Shown: positions 26,575 through 36,819, counted from the stretch's first letter. The stretch is DNA of 64,000 bases from Trinickia soli (GCF_002879855.1 NZ_PNYB01000004.1:62001-126000); one strand, 5' to 3'. Notes: generated by a model from the sequence alone, not told the origin. Made by a program: numbers and translations.

Positions 26575-27876
26575 TCAAAGTCTCACGGTGACGAGCAGGC
26601 CGCCGAGCGGCGCGTCGCCGAGTTCGACCTCCGCCCCATGCTGCGCCGCAACGCGCTTGACGATGGCCAGCCCGAGGCCGCTACCGGAGACGTCGGTGCG
26701 CACGCGCGCCTGAGCGTCGCGGTAGAAGCGGTCGAACACGCGGGCACGTTCCTCGGCCGGAATGCCGGGGCCGCTGTCGGCGATCTGCACGCATGCCCCG
26801 CGCCCGTCGGGCCCGGCCGAGAGCGTTACATCGACACGGCCTCCGGCCGGCGTGTACTTGATGGCGTTGTCGAGCAGATTGCCGAACATGACGCGCAGCG
26901 AGTCGGCGTCGGCCGTCACGGTGGCCGGCTGCGCGTGCTCGAAACCGAGATCGATGCCGCCGCGCTCGGCGAGCGGCGCATGGGCGGCGACGCAATCGGC
27001 CAGCAGCGCACGCAGGTCGACCTCCTCTTTGGCGGCGTTCGCATCGGGCTCGGCCCGCGCCAACGCGAGCAGTTGCTCGGCGAGCCGCGTCGCGCGCGTG
27101 ATCCCTGCCTGCAGGTCCGCCAGCGCCTCGCGGCGCGCATCGGCGTCCTGCGCCCGGGCAACGAGCTGCGACTGAATCTGCACGGCCGCGAGCGGCGTGC
27201 GCAGCTCGTGAGCGGCGTCGGCGACAAACGCACGCTGCGTGTCGAGCGCCGCCGACAAGCGCGCGAGCAACCCGTTGAGCGCCCGCACCAGCGGCCGCAC
27301 TTCCAGCGGCAGCCGCGCATCGGGCAGCGGATCGAGCGCATCGGGGCGGCGCGCATCGAGCGCGCGCGTCACGCGGGCCAGCGGCGCGAGCCCGCGTCCG
27401 ACGATGCCCCACACGGCCACGCCCAGAAACGGCAGCAACACGATAAGCGGCCACAAGGTTCGCAGTGCGACATTCGCGGCCAGCCGGTTGCGCACGGACA
27501 ACGGCTGGGCGAGCTGCACGACGTTGTCGCCGACGATGGCCCCGTACACGCGCCAATCGCCGCGATCGGTCCGCTCGGTTGAAAAGCCGAGCTCGGCACG
27601 CGGCGCGAGCGGCGCCCGCGGATGCGAGTAGTACATCAACGAGCCCGTGCGGCTCCATATCTGAATGACGATGCCCTCGTCCGCATCGTTGTGCGCGCCG
27701 AGTATCTGCGAGAACGGCTCGGACGGCAGCGCCGCGGCGATTTCCTGCAGTTGGTAGTCGAACAGCTCGTTGGCTTCGGCGAGCGCCTGCCGGTATATCA
27801 GCCACCCCGCGAGGCCCACGCCCGCGACAACGATTCCGAGCAGCCAGAACAGCAATTGACGACGAATGGATTGCAT
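26575..27876 (-). CDS. Sensor histidine kinase, QseC/PmrB-like
   Basis: This membrane-bound kinase is paired with the response regulator directly upstream (51-bp gap). The 433-aa product has TM1 (residues about 8-29), a periplasmic 2CSK_N-type sensor domain, and TM2 (about 140-162). A HAMP-like stretch, dimerisation helix and HATPase domain follow. The phospho-accepting His223 is in DAAHELRTPLAAVQ; N box NAIKYTPAGG and G boxes with GPGIPAEER and GSGLGLAIVKR are intact. The next gene downstream is degP, so periplasmic stress is a likely cue. Confidence 0.9.
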   Translation of the reverse strand: MQSIRRQLLFWLLGIVVAGVGLAGWLIYRQALAEANELFDYQLQEIAAALPSEPFSQILGAHNDADEGIVIQIWSRTGSLMYYSHPRAPLAPRAELGFSTERTDRGDWRVYGAIVGDNVVQLAQPLSVRNRLAANVALRTLWPLIVLLPFLGVAVWGIVGRGLAPLARVTRALDARRPDALDPLPDARLPLEVRPLVRALNGLLARLSAALDTQRAFVADAAHELRTPLAAVQIQSQLVARAQDADARREALADLQAGITRATRLAEQLLALARAEPDANAAKEEVDLRALLADCVAAHAPLAERGGIDLGFEHAQPATVTADADSLRVMFGNLLDNAIKYTPAGGRVDVTLSAGPDGRGACVQIADSGPGIPAEERARVFDRFYRDAQARVRTDVSGSGLGLAIVKRVAAQHGAEVELGDAPLGGLLVTVRL

Positions 27877-27927
27877 CGATGCTTCGATCCCTTTCCTTCT
27901 GGAGCTGTTCGTGCAGCGATATGCGCG

Positions 27928-28587
27928 TTATTCCTTCGCGATCATGTAGCCGAGGCCGCGCACATTGCGAATCAGATCGGCGCCGAGCTTCTTACGCAGC
28001 GCGTGGATATAGACTTCGACCGTGTTGCTGCCGATCTCCTCGCCCCAGCCGTACATCTTCTCCTCGAGCTGGCTCTTCGACAACACGGCGCCCGGGCGCG
28101 CGAGCAGCGCTTCGAGCAGCGCGAATTCGCGGGCCGAGAGCGCAACGGGTGCGCCTTCGAGCGTCACCTGATGCGCGGCCGGATCGAGCGTGAGCGGGCC
28201 ATGCCGTATCACCGACTCGCAGCGGCCGGCCTGGCGCCGAATCAACGCGCGCATACGCGCGCCGAGCTCGTCGAGGTCGAACGGCTTGACGAGGTAGTCG
28301 TCGGCGCCGGCGTCGAGCCCCTTGACCCGATCCGCCACGGCGTCGCGCGCCGTCACGATCAGCACCGGCAGCGCATTGCCGCGCGCCCGCAATGTCCGCA
28401 ACACGTCGAGTCCGTCGCGCCTGGGCAACCCGAGATCGAGCAGCATCAGATCGTAGGTCTCGGCGCCGAGCGCCGTCAGCGCGGCCTCGCCGTCCTGCAC
28501 CCAATCGACCGCGAAACCTTCGCCGCGCAACGCTTTGCGCACGCCTTCCGCGATCATCCGATCATCTTCGACTAGCAGTATTCGCAT
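27928..28587 (-). CDS. OmpR-family response regulator, QseB/PmrA-like
   Basis: This is a DNA-binding response regulator. The ATG at 28587 (MRILLVEDDRM) is chosen from the family N-terminus; the frame is open for 71 codons upstream but these look non-coding. The 219-aa product has acidic Asp pair at 8-9, the phospho-acceptor Asp51 in LLDLGLPRRDG, Lys in VKPFDLDEL, and a winged-helix C-terminal domain with EVYIHALRKKLG. It is the first gene of the regulator-kinase-degP run. QseB/PmrA proteins recognise CTTAA direct repeats, and one occurs before degP. Confidence 0.91.
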   Translation of the reverse strand: MRILLVEDDRMIAEGVRKALRGEGFAVDWVQDGEAALTALGAETYDLMLLDLGLPRRDGLDVLRTLRARGNALPVLIVTARDAVADRVKGLDAGADDYLVKPFDLDELGARMRALIRRQAGRCESVIRHGPLTLDPAAHQVTLEGAPVALSAREFALLEALLARPGAVLSKSQLEEKMYGWGEEIGSNTVEVYIHALRKKLGADLIRNVRGLGYMIAKE

Positions 28588-28759
28588 CGCCTCACGCTCA
28601 TTTCCAGCACGGCTTCGTTTTCGGTCACACGCGCATTCTAGCGGGTCCGATCGCGAATGTTCGCGCGCAGTTCCCGCCACGCTCGTCCTACAATGTGCGC
28701 TCGTCGCGTCGCGCTCCGCACGCACCGCCTTCCGCCATCGGCTTTCTGCGCAATTCTTC

Positions 28760-30403
28760 ATGACGATCGTATCGCCTTCCACGTCCCCTCGCCGCCGCAC
28801 CGTATTTGCTCTTTCCTCGTTTCGCTTGTTCGGTCATCGCTCCGGCTCGGACCGGTCCGGCCCGTCCGCCTCGTCCAACCCGTCCACTGCGTCTGCCCGA
28901 TCGGGCTGGCGCCGTCCGCCTGCGCGCGGCGGCCGCGCCCGGTGGCAGGCGGCATGCGTGCTCGTCGCGGCGGCCGCGCTGGCCTTCGCCGCGCCCGCCG
29001 ACGCCCGCAAGCTGCGCCGCCATGCGCACACGCCCGTCGCACTGCAGTTGCCTGCTTCGGTCACGAGGGCGCTCAAGCGCGCCGACGTGCCGCTGTCGTC
29101 GATCAGCGTCGTGGTCGAGCGCATCGGCGATCCTACGCCGCTCGTCGCGCTCAACGCGCAAACGCCAATGCTGCCGGCGTCCACGATGAAGCTCGTCACG
29201 ACCTACGCCGGCCTGTCCGTGCTCGGGCCCGACTACCGTTGGCGCACGAGCGCCTATGCCGACGGCAACCTGGATCCGGACGGTACGCTGCACGGGAACC
29301 TCTACATCCAGGGAACCGGCGATCCGAAGCTCGTGCCCGAGGAACTCATCGATCTCGTCGATAAAATCCGGCGCGCGGGCATCACGGCGATCGATGGGGA
29401 ACTCGTGCTCGACAAGCGCTTTTTCGATCCGTCGACGCGCGATTTGCCGCCGTTCGACGACGACGCCGAAGCGCCGTACAACGTCGGCCCCGATCCGCTG
29501 CTCTACGCGTTCAAATCGCTGTCGTTCACGCTCACGCCCTCGCCGGACGGCAATGTCGCGATCGACGTCATCCCGGCCCTCGCGCAACTGCAGATCGACA
29601 ATTCCCTGCGTGCCAGCGCCGGACCCTGCGTGGGCGTCGATGCGGCACTGACGCCGAGCGTCACGCCCCATCGGAACGGCACCGTGGACGCACTGTTTTC
29701 AGGAGATTACCCGCTACGCTGCGGGCCGCGCACGATCAACCTCGCCGTGCTCGATCACACGGCATTCTTCGCGGGCGGCTTTCTCGCATTGTGGCGCTCG
29801 GCGGGGGGCACCTTCAACGGCACCACCCACGAAGGCCCCGTGCCGGTCGGCGCACGCCTTCTCGCCGTCCATCGCGGCCCCGTGCTGACCGACATCGTTC
29901 GCGACATCAACAAGTTCAGCAACAACGTGATGGCGCGCAATCTGTTCCTGACGATCGGAGCCGTCGTCAACAAGCCGCCGGCCACACCGGCCAAGTCACG
30001 CGCCGTCATCGAACGCTTCCTGCACACGCAGGCGCTCGATATGCCCGAACTCGCGCTCGAGAACGGCTCGGGCCTGTCGCGCGAAGAGCACATCAGCGCG
30101 AAATCGCTGGCCGATCTGCTGCAACACGCGAACGCGAGCCCCGTCGCCCAGGCGTTCGTCGCCTCGCTGCCCGTCGCCGGCGTGGACGGTACGATGCGCA
30201 ATCGGCTGAGGTCCGAACCCGTGTTCGGCAACGCGCATATCAAGACCGGGACGCTGAACGATGTCCGCGCGATCGCGGGGTACGTCGCCGCGGACAACGG
30301 CCAGAGCTACGTCGTCGTCAGCTTCATCAACGACCGGCACGCCGCGGCCGCGCGCGCCGCACACGACGCATTGCTCGAGTGGGTCTATCGGGGATTGCGC
30401 TAG
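28760..30403 (+). CDS. dacB: D-alanyl-D-alanine carboxypeptidase/endopeptidase PBP4
   Basis: This is a periplasmic peptidoglycan DD-carboxypeptidase/endopeptidase, class C PBP (family S13). Active-site motifs are complete: SxxK Ser141-Lys144 in PASTMKL, SNN at about 387-389, and KTG at 495-497 in HIKTGTL. The ATG at 28760 gives 547 aa, with an Arg/Ser/Pro-rich 60 residues before a hydrophobic signal segment (CVLVAAAALAFAAPADA). This n-region is far longer than usual and no good SD precedes it, so the true start may be downstream at a non-ATG codon. It is divergent from the response regulator gene (172-bp shared region). Confidence 0.86.
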   Translation: MTIVSPSTSPRRRTVFALSSFRLFGHRSGSDRSGPSASSNPSTASARSGWRRPPARGGRARWQAACVLVAAAALAFAAPADARKLRRHAHTPVALQLPASVTRALKRADVPLSSISVVVERIGDPTPLVALNAQTPMLPASTMKLVTTYAGLSVLGPDYRWRTSAYADGNLDPDGTLHGNLYIQGTGDPKLVPEELIDLVDKIRRAGITAIDGELVLDKRFFDPSTRDLPPFDDDAEAPYNVGPDPLLYAFKSLSFTLTPSPDGNVAIDVIPALAQLQIDNSLRASAGPCVGVDAALTPSVTPHRNGTVDALFSGDYPLRCGPRTINLAVLDHTAFFAGGFLALWRSAGGTFNGTTHEGPVPVGARLLAVHRGPVLTDIVRDINKFSNNVMARNLFLTIGAVVNKPPATPAKSRAVIERFLHTQALDMPELALENGSGLSREEHISAKSLADLLQHANASPVAQAFVASLPVAGVDGTMRNRLRSEPVFGNAHIKTGTLNDVRAIAGYVAADNGQSYVVVSFINDRHAAAARAAHDALLEWVYRGLR

Positions 30404-30660
30404 CGGCCGCGCATCGGGCGCCTGCCTTACGGGGCGGCCCGCCACCGAAGATTTCTTCTACGATCAAATGACGCCGGCCGTGGCGCGAGCGTGTACGCTG
30501 TCGGGCAACGACCGGCACGTGAACGGATGGAGGCGCTTGGTCCCACTTTCCCCCGCCCCGTTCACCGCCCGCCCCCGTTCGCCGCGCGCGGCGCGGTCAC
30601 CGGGCCTGCCGCGAGGATCCCGAGCACCCATAACTACGAGACACGAAGGAGGAAGACGTC

Positions 30661-31566
30661 ATGCAATTCGACGCCGAATTGCTTCTGCTCGCCATGGCGC
30701 CGCTCTTTCTCGCATGCATCGGTTGGGAGGCATGGCACTTCGCACGCACGCGCAAGGCCGATCGTCTCTATAGCTGGCCCGACACCCTGTGCAACGCGGC
30801 GCTCGCGCTGATGCATCAAGGCGCCGACAAGCTCGCCTGGCTCGCGGTCGTGCCCGTGTACGCCTACGTCTACGCGCATTTTCGGCTCGTGACCTGGCAT
30901 GCCGGATGGTTGTCGTTCGTCGTCTTGTTTCTGGCGCAAGACCTGCTCTACTACGTGTTTCACCGCTGCAGCCACCGCATCCGCTGGTTCTGGGCGGCCC
31001 ACGTCGTGCACCATTCTTCCGAGCGGCTCAACCTGTCGACGGCGTTCCGTCAAAGCCTGATGTACCCGATCGCCGGCATGTGGGCGTTCTGGACGCCGCT
31101 CGCGCTGCTCGGCTTCCCGCCCACGCAGATCATCGCGATCGTCCTCATCAATCTGGCGTTTCAGTTTTTCGTCCACACGCAGGCGATCGGGCGTCTCGGC
31201 TGGCTCGAATACGTCTTCAACACGCCGTCGATTCACCGCTGCCATCACGCGCGCAACCCCCGCTATATCGATTGCAACTTCGCGGGCGTGCTCGTGATCT
31301 GGGATCGCATGTTCGGCACTTATGTGGCCGAGGACGCGAACGATGCACCGCAGTACGGCATCGTCGAGCCGCTTCATACCTACAACCCTGTGACGGCAAC
31401 TTTTCACGAATGGCGTTCGATGCTCGCCGACGCGATGCACGCCCCGGGAGTTGTCGCTAAACTGCGCGCGATTTTCGGACCGCCCGAATGGGCGACGGCG
31501 TATCACGCGGCACGCGCAGCGCAATACACATCACATCACGGCCATGCCGCATACACGAGGAGATGA
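30661..31566 (+). CDS. Sterol desaturase / fatty acid hydroxylase superfamily protein
   Basis: This is a membrane di-iron oxygenase-like protein. The 301-aa product has four or so hydrophobic segments and the family's histidine boxes: HRCSH near residue 101, HVVHHS near 115, and HRCHH near 195. AAE or sterol substrates are not implied, because bacterial members modify fatty acyl chains or carotenoids. The 257 bp before it hold no gene I can support. It is followed closely by an SGNH lipoprotein gene, suggesting an operon for acyl-lipid handling. Confidence 0.83.
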   Translation: MQFDAELLLLAMAPLFLACIGWEAWHFARTRKADRLYSWPDTLCNAALALMHQGADKLAWLAVVPVYAYVYAHFRLVTWHAGWLSFVVLFLAQDLLYYVFHRCSHRIRWFWAAHVVHHSSERLNLSTAFRQSLMYPIAGMWAFWTPLALLGFPPTQIIAIVLINLAFQFFVHTQAIGRLGWLEYVFNTPSIHRCHHARNPRYIDCNFAGVLVIWDRMFGTYVAEDANDAPQYGIVEPLHTYNPVTATFHEWRSMLADAMHAPGVVAKLRAIFGPPEWATAYHAARAAQYTSHHGHAAYTRR

Positions 31567-31571
31567 AGTCG

Positions 31572-32723
31572 ATGGAACACGATAAGAAAACAGCGAACCC
31601 AGCCTGGTTGCGCGTGGCGCGCGGGTCGATCGCATGCGCGGCGCTTGCGCTGCTCGCAGCGTGCGGCGGCGGGGGCGGCAGTTCGACGCCGAGCAGCTCG
31701 ACCCCGACGGGCGGCGTGTCGCTGAAGACGGTCTCGTTCGGCGACAGTCTGTCGGACGCCGGCACCTACGCGTGGTACGCCCGCGCGAACTTCGGCGGCG
31801 GCCAGTTCACGACCAACGGCAATGGCAGCGCCGTCTGGACGCAGGACGTCGCAGCCTATTACGGCGACACGTTGACGCCCGCGCGCAACGGCGGCTTCAG
31901 CCTGACGGCTGAAACCGACGCCGGCGGCCTCGGCTTTGCGGAAGGCGGCGCGCGCGTGGCGTTGACTCCCGGCGTGGGCGCTCCGACGCTGAGCGCAACG
32001 CCGATCACGACGCAGATCGCGAATTATCTCGCCGAATACAAGAGCTTCAACTCGAATAACCTCGTGCTGATCCAAGGCGGTCCGAACGATATCTTCATCG
32101 CAGCCGCCACGATCGCGGCATCGGGCGGCAATGCGACGGTCGTCGGCCAACAGGTGGCCGCCATCCAGAACGCGGCAATCACGCTCGTCGGCGCCGTCGG
32201 CACGCTGTTGCAGAACGGTGCGACCAAGATCGTGCTGGTGAACGTGCCCGATATCGGCAAGACGCCGCAGGGTCTGGCGTCGGCCGATGGCGGCGCACTG
32301 CTGACACAACTGAGCCAGGCGTTCAACCTGACGCTGACGGGCGCGCTGCAGCAGGCAGGGCTCACGAACAAGGTGATCCTCGTCGACGCTTACTCGTTCA
32401 TCGACAACCTGCTCGTCGGCACCAACGCCGCGACGGCAGGCTTCGCCGTCACGAATACGGCGACGGCTTGTAACCTGCAGCAGATGCAAGCGTCCGCCAC
32501 CGCGTACGGCCAAGCCAATCCGTCGATCTTGAACGGGGCGACGCCCGCGCAGTTCGGCCAATCGCTGGCGTCGTCGTTGTTCTGCTCGCCGCAGATGTAC
32601 ACGACGGCAGGCGCCGATCAGACCTACATGTTCGCCGATGGCGTTCACCCGACCACGAAACTGCACGCCCTGTTCGCGCAGCAGGTCGAGAAGCAGATCG
32701 CTGCAGCCGGCATCGGGAAGTAA
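31572..32723 (+). CDS. SGNH/GDSL family lipoprotein hydrolase
   Basis: This is a secreted or surface esterase/lipase. The start at 31572 is favoured: GGAG lies 9 bases upstream, whereas the alternative ATG at 31563 is right beside the SD and overlaps the upstream stop. The 383-aa product has a lipobox LLAAC and a Gly/Ser linker. The SGNH blocks follow: GDS at 57-59 in SFGDSLSDAG, GGPNDIF (block III) and DGVHPT with His359 (block V). A Thr/Ala/Asn-rich body is typical of this family. Outer-membrane location is inferred. Confidence 0.88.
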   Translation: MEHDKKTANPAWLRVARGSIACAALALLAACGGGGGSSTPSSSTPTGGVSLKTVSFGDSLSDAGTYAWYARANFGGGQFTTNGNGSAVWTQDVAAYYGDTLTPARNGGFSLTAETDAGGLGFAEGGARVALTPGVGAPTLSATPITTQIANYLAEYKSFNSNNLVLIQGGPNDIFIAAATIAASGGNATVVGQQVAAIQNAAITLVGAVGTLLQNGATKIVLVNVPDIGKTPQGLASADGGALLTQLSQAFNLTLTGALQQAGLTNKVILVDAYSFIDNLLVGTNAATAGFAVTNTATACNLQQMQASATAYGQANPSILNGATPAQFGQSLASSLFCSPQMYTTAGADQTYMFADGVHPTTKLHALFAQQVEKQIAAAGIGK

Positions 32724-32799
32724 TCTCCCGCACGCGCGTTGCGTGGCGCGCCGCAAGCGCCGTCATGCAACGCTGCGATGCACCCTCAGGTGTCGGGCG

Positions 32800-33840
32800 C
32801 TAAGCGCTGGCCTCGAACGCAGCTGCCGCCCGGCCCAGCCGGTCGTTGACCGCGCTCCATTCGGCCGTGTCGGGCAATTTTTCGACGAAGATGCGAGCCA
32901 CGTCGGCCCGATCGAGCGCGCGCAGGAGACCGTAGAGCTCTCGCGCGTAGAGATGCGGATCTTCGGGCGCGGCAGTGAAATGCACGTTGGATGCGTCGGC
33001 CCAAGCGCCGGCGCGCGACACGCGCGCAACCAACGCGACGCGCGCACCCGCCGAAGCCGCCTCGGCCAGCATCGGCTCGAGCGCCGCGAACGGCAACAGC
33101 GCCAGCGGCGTACGCGGCGCGTAGTGCGCCTTGAGCGTGCCCGATGCACGCGGTGCGGTGGCATCGCTGCCGTCCGGCAGACGCGGCGCAACACCGAGCA
33201 CATCCGCGATCTCAACCGGCGTCACCCGCCCCGGGCGTAACAGCGCCGGAAAACCGCGAGAAAGATCGAGGATCGTCGATTCGATCCCGACCTCGCAGGC
33301 ACCGCCGTCCAGCACGTGAATCGCCTCGCCGAATTCGTCCCGTACATGCTGCGCCGTGGTCGGGCTGACGTGCCCGAACCGATTCGCAGAAGGCGCCGCG
33401 ACACCGCCGTGCCCGCCACGACAGCGACTGAATGCTTCGAGCAACCGTTGTGCAACCGGATGCGACGGGCAGCGCAAACCCACGGAGGTCTGGCCGCCGC
33501 TGACGGCGTCGGGAATGCGTGCCGCGCGCTCGAGAATCAGCGTGAGCGGCCCCGGCCAAAACGCATCGATGAGCTTTTGCGCTTCGATGGGCAAATGCGC
33601 GACCCAATACTGCGGATCGCCGTGCGGAGCCAGATGGACGATGACAGGGTGATTGGCCGGCCGCCCCTTCGCCGCGTAAATGCGAGCGACCGCGGCCGGG
33701 TTCTCGGCGTCGCCGCCGAGCCCATAGACGGTTTCGGTCGGAAACGCGACGATCTCGCCCGCGTCGAGCAGCGCCGCGGCTGCGCCGATTTGCGCATCGG
33801 AAACCGCGGGCGCGGCGGGGAAAGTCGAACGGTCGGACAT
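32800..33840 (-). CDS. sua5: L-threonylcarbamoyladenylate synthase (Sua5)
   Basis: This enzyme makes threonylcarbamoyl-AMP from Thr, bicarbonate and ATP, the first step of t6A37 tRNA modification. The 346-aa protein is the long Sua5 type: an N-terminal YrdC fold (residues about 15-210, with FPTETVYGLGGDA and KGRPANHPVIVH), then a linker and a C-terminal Sua5 domain. The start at 33840 is chosen because the upstream ATG (33888) overlaps purK, and an AAGG motif precedes 33840. It follows purK on the same strand by 34 bp. Confidence 0.9.
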   Translation of the reverse strand: MSDRSTFPAAPAVSDAQIGAAAALLDAGEIVAFPTETVYGLGGDAENPAAVARIYAAKGRPANHPVIVHLAPHGDPQYWVAHLPIEAQKLIDAFWPGPLTLILERAARIPDAVSGGQTSVGLRCPSHPVAQRLLEAFSRCRGGHGGVAAPSANRFGHVSPTTAQHVRDEFGEAIHVLDGGACEVGIESTILDLSRGFPALLRPGRVTPVEIADVLGVAPRLPDGSDATAPRASGTLKAHYAPRTPLALLPFAALEPMLAEAASAGARVALVARVSRAGAWADASNVHFTAAPEDPHLYARELYGLLRALDRADVARIFVEKLPDTAEWSAVNDRLGRAAAAFEASA

Positions 33841-33874
33841 CGTCGCAGAACCTTGGCCAGGTAACGCCGGCCGC

Positions 33875-35083
33875 TCAGGCGAGCGCAATGTGCAGCAGGC
33901 GCGCGCAATCGCGCGCGGCCGTCCGCGCTTCGTCGAGCGTGGCAGCGGTGAAATTCACGTGGCCCATCTTACGCCCGGCGCGCGCATCTTCCTTGCCGTA
34001 CAGGTGCAGGCGCGCGGCCGGCATCGCAGCCACCTCGTGCCAGGGCGGCGTGACGGGCGTCGTGGCGAGCGCGCCGTTCGGGCTGACGGGGAACCAGACA
34101 TCGCCGAGGATATTGAGCATGACGGCTGGCGAGTGTTGGCGCGTGTCGCCAAGCGGCATGCCCGTCATCGCGCGCACCTGCTGTTCGAACTGGCTCGCCG
34201 CGCAGGCATCGACCGTGTAATGCCCCGAATTGTGCGGCCGCGGCGCCATTTCGTTGGCGACGAGCGAACCATCTTCGAGTACGAAAAACTCGACGCAGAG
34301 CACGCCGACATAGTCGAGCTTCTCGGCGATGCTGACCGCCGCCCGTTGGGCCTGGTCGACGATGGCCGGCGATGCGTCGGGCGCGGGCACGACCGTGAGC
34401 GCCAGCACGCCGCCGCGGTGAAGGTTCTGCGCTAGCGGATAAACGGCCGTCGCGCCGCTGGTGCCGCGCGCGATCAGCGCGGACACCTCGTACTTCAGTG
34501 CGAGCCGCTTTTCGAGCACGCACGGCACGCCACCGAGCGCGCTGTAGGCGTCGCGCACCTCATCGGGGCTCGCGACGCGCACCTGCCCTTTGCCGTCGTA
34601 GCCGAGCCGCGCGGTCTTCAAGATGCCGGGCAGCACGGCCCCGAGCGCCGCATCGTCGATGGCCGCCAACGCGTCGGACGACTCGATCACGACATGGGGC
34701 GCCACGGGCGCACCGGCCTCGGCGATAAAGCGCTTTTCGGCGATGCGGTCCTGCGCGATCGCGACACAGCGTCCAGCGGGGCTCACGAACGTCGAGCGCG
34801 CCAAAAAGTCGAGGCTCGCTGCGGGGACGTTCTCGAATTCCGTCGATACGGCCGCGCACAACCGTGCGAGCTCGGTCAGCGCAGCCTCGTCGGTGTAGGA
34901 CGCGCGCAGATGCCGATCGGCGACGCTGCCCGCGGGGCTGGCTTCGTCGGGATCGAGCACGGCTACGCGGTAGCCCATCGCCTGCGCCGCGAAACAGAAC
35001 ATGCGGCCGAGCTGGCCGCCGCCAACCATCCCGAGCCAGGCGCCGGGCATGATCGGTGAAACGGGGGTGTTCTCTTGCATCAT
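33875..35083 (-). CDS. purK: 5-(carboxyamino)imidazole ribonucleotide synthase
   Basis: PurK is an ATP-grasp enzyme converting AIR, ATP and bicarbonate to N5-CAIR in de novo purine synthesis. The 402-aa product has [20 protein letters not shown] and the ATP-grasp regions including [12 protein letters not shown] and [21 protein letters not shown] second ATG directly follows the first, so the start may be 35080. PurE, its next-step partner, is encoded just upstream on the same strand; purC is further up. The three form a probable operon. Confidence 0.95.
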   Translation of the reverse strand: MMQENTPVSPIMPGAWLGMVGGGQLGRMFCFAAQAMGYRVAVLDPDEASPAGSVADRHLRASYTDEAALTELARLCAAVSTEFENVPAASLDFLARSTFVSPAGRCVAIAQDRIAEKRFIAEAGAPVAPHVVIESSDALAAIDDAALGAVLPGILKTARLGYDGKGQVRVASPDEVRDAYSALGGVPCVLEKRLALKYEVSALIARGTSGATAVYPLAQNLHRGGVLALTVVPAPDASPAIVDQAQRAAVSIAEKLDYVGVLCVEFFVLEDGSLVANEMAPRPHNSGHYTVDACAASQFEQQVRAMTGMPLGDTRQHSPAVMLNILGDVWFPVSPNGALATTPVTPPWHEVAAMPAARLHLYGKEDARAGRKMGHVNFTAATLDEARTAARDCARLLHIALA

Positions 35084-35203
35084 CGTAGTGGTCGGTCACG
35101 CCCGTGCGGTCAACGATCGGCAGCGGGACGGAAAGCAGCGGTCACGAAAAAGAAACCTCGCAGAACCTTGAAACGGGCCGCGCATCGCGTGCGGCCCTCG
35201 CGC

Positions 35204-35725
35204 TCACAGCGCCGGCAGCACCATCGCGTGGGCGGCCTGATTTTGCCTGACGCGGAACGCCGCAAGACGCTCGGCATACTCGCTCGACGTACCGGCGAGC
35301 AGCGACACGGCGAACAACGCCGCATTCGCCGCACCCGCCTCGCCGATTGCGAATGTCGCCACCGGCACGCCCTTGGGCATCTGCACGATCGAATGCAACG
35401 AATCGACGCCCTTCAGATACTTGCTGGCCACCGGCACGCCCAGCACCGGCACGGTGGTCTTCGCTGCCAGCATGCCGGGCAGATGCGCCGCCCCGCCCGC
35501 GCCTGCGATGATCGCGCGCAGGCCGCGCTCGCGCGCGTGCTCGGCGTAATCGAACATCTCGTCGGGCATGCGGTGCGCCGATACGACCCGGGCTTCGTAC
35601 GGTACGCCGAAGTCCTGCAGAATCGCCACCGCGTGCTTCATGACGTCCCAATCGGAACTCGAGCCCATCAGCACGCCGACGAGCGGCGCGCTATGCGTGT
35701 GGGCGGATTGGACTACTTCGCTCAT
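35204..35725 (-). CDS. purE: N5-carboxyaminoimidazole ribonucleotide mutase
   Basis: PurE interconverts N5-CAIR and CAIR. The 173-aa class I protein shows the conserved GSSSDWDVM near the N-terminus and [10 protein letters not shown], with the catalytic His in SAHR. Downstream are [17 protein letters not shown] and [18 protein letters not shown] precedes the ATG. It lies between purC (30 bp) and purK (120 bp) in the same direction. Confidence 0.96.
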   Translation of the reverse strand: MSEVVQSAHTHSAPLVGVLMGSSSDWDVMKHAVAILQDFGVPYEARVVSAHRMPDEMFDYAEHARERGLRAIIAGAGGAAHLPGMLAAKTTVPVLGVPVASKYLKGVDSLHSIVQMPKGVPVATFAIGEAGAANAALFAVSLLAGTSSEYAERLAAFRVRQNQAAHAMVLPAL

Positions 35726-35755
35726 CGTGCAGATTTCCTTTCCAAGCCGGCGCGC

Positions 35756-36646
35756 TTACGCGAGCTTCTGTCCCGTCAATCGTTCGAGCGCTTCCTGATA
35801 CTTCTCGCTCGTCTTGGCAATGACGTCCGCAGGCAGCGTCGGCGCGGGCGCCGTCTTGCCCCAGTCCTGGGCTTCGAGCCAATCGCGCACGAACTGCTTG
35901 TCGAACGACGGCGGGTTCGTGCCGACCTGGTACTGGTCGGCCGGCCAGAACCGCGACGAATCGGCCGTCAGCGCCTCGTCCATGAGGAACGGCTGACCGT
36001 GGCTGTCGAGGCCGAATTCGAACTTCGTATCGGCGATGATGATGCCGCGCGTGGCCGCATACTCCGATGCTTCCTTGTAAAGCCTGATCGAAATGTCGCG
36101 GATCGTCGCGGACAGTTCGGTGCCGATGCGGCGCTCGCACTCTTCGAACGTGATGTTCTCGTCGTGATGGCCCATCTCGGCCTTCGCCGCCGGCGTGAAA
36201 ATCGGCTCGGGCAACTTCTGCGCATTCGCGAGCCCCGGCGGCAGCGCGACGCCGCAGACGGCGCCCGTCGCCTGGTAATCTTTCCAGCCGCTGCCGGCAA
36301 GGTAGCCGCGCACGACGGCCTCGACGAGGATCGGCTCGAGGCGCTTGACGACGACGGCGCGCCCCTTCACCTGCTCGACTTCGTCGGCGGCGACGACCGT
36401 TTCCGGCGCAATTCCGGTCATGTGGTTCGGCACGATGTGCTGCAGGCGCTCGAACCAAAAATTGGCCATCTGGTTCAGCACTTCGCCTTTGCGCGGAATC
36501 GGCTCACCCATGATGACGTCGAACGCCGACAAACGATCGGTCGTGACGATCAGCAACTTGTCGTTGCCGACCGCGTAGTTGTCGCGGACCTTGCCGCGGC
36601 CGAGCAGCGGCAGCGAGCGGAGCGAAGATTCGTAGAGGGTAGACAT
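35756..36646 (-). CDS. purC: Phosphoribosylaminoimidazole-succinocarboxamide synthase
   Basis: PurC joins CAIR and aspartate to give SAICAR. The 296-aa protein shows [23 protein letters not shown], with ATP contacts, and the SAICAR motif around [12 protein letters not shown], preceded by the [14 protein letters not shown] region. At 296 aa it is the longer beta-proteobacterial form rather than the 237-aa E. coli type. It is the first gene of the purC-purE-purK-sua5 run; the fba terminator lies upstream, so a separate promoter is expected in 36650-36770, where a palindrome CGTTCGAACG (36692-36701) sits. Confidence 0.95.
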   Translation of the reverse strand: MSTLYESSLRSLPLLGRGKVRDNYAVGNDKLLIVTTDRLSAFDVIMGEPIPRKGEVLNQMANFWFERLQHIVPNHMTGIAPETVVAADEVEQVKGRAVVVKRLEPILVEAVVRGYLAGSGWKDYQATGAVCGVALPPGLANAQKLPEPIFTPAAKAEMGHHDENITFEECERRIGTELSATIRDISIRLYKEASEYAATRGIIIADTKFEFGLDSHGQPFLMDEALTADSSRFWPADQYQVGTNPPSFDKQFVRDWLEAQDWGKTAPAPTLPADVIAKTSEKYQEALERLTGQKLA

Positions 36647-36770
36647 CGTCGTGAGCCGTCAGTCAAAGTGATGAACGAATGAAACGAAAGGCGTTCGAAC
36701 GGAACGCCATGCGGTGGGCGGCCGAACGGGCAACCCACCCACACCGGAAACCACACAACACCAAACGCTG

Positions 36771-36819
36771 CAAAACAACAAAAGGCAAACGCCGTTCCCA
36801 TCGATTGATCGGAACGGCG
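36771..36819 (-). terminator. Intrinsic terminator after fba
   Basis: On the minus strand, after the fba stop, a 9-bp stem CGCCGTTCC / GGAACGGCG (36790-36798 and 36811-36819) has a 12-base loop. It is followed by a U-rich tail with short U runs (36771-36789). It separates fba from the pur genes. Confidence 0.85.

Noticed and set aside
24985-28587. An anti-sigma/RpoE-type operon because of degP/MucD
   Set aside because: No sigma factor or anti-sigma gene is adjacent; the partners are a response regulator and histidine kinase.
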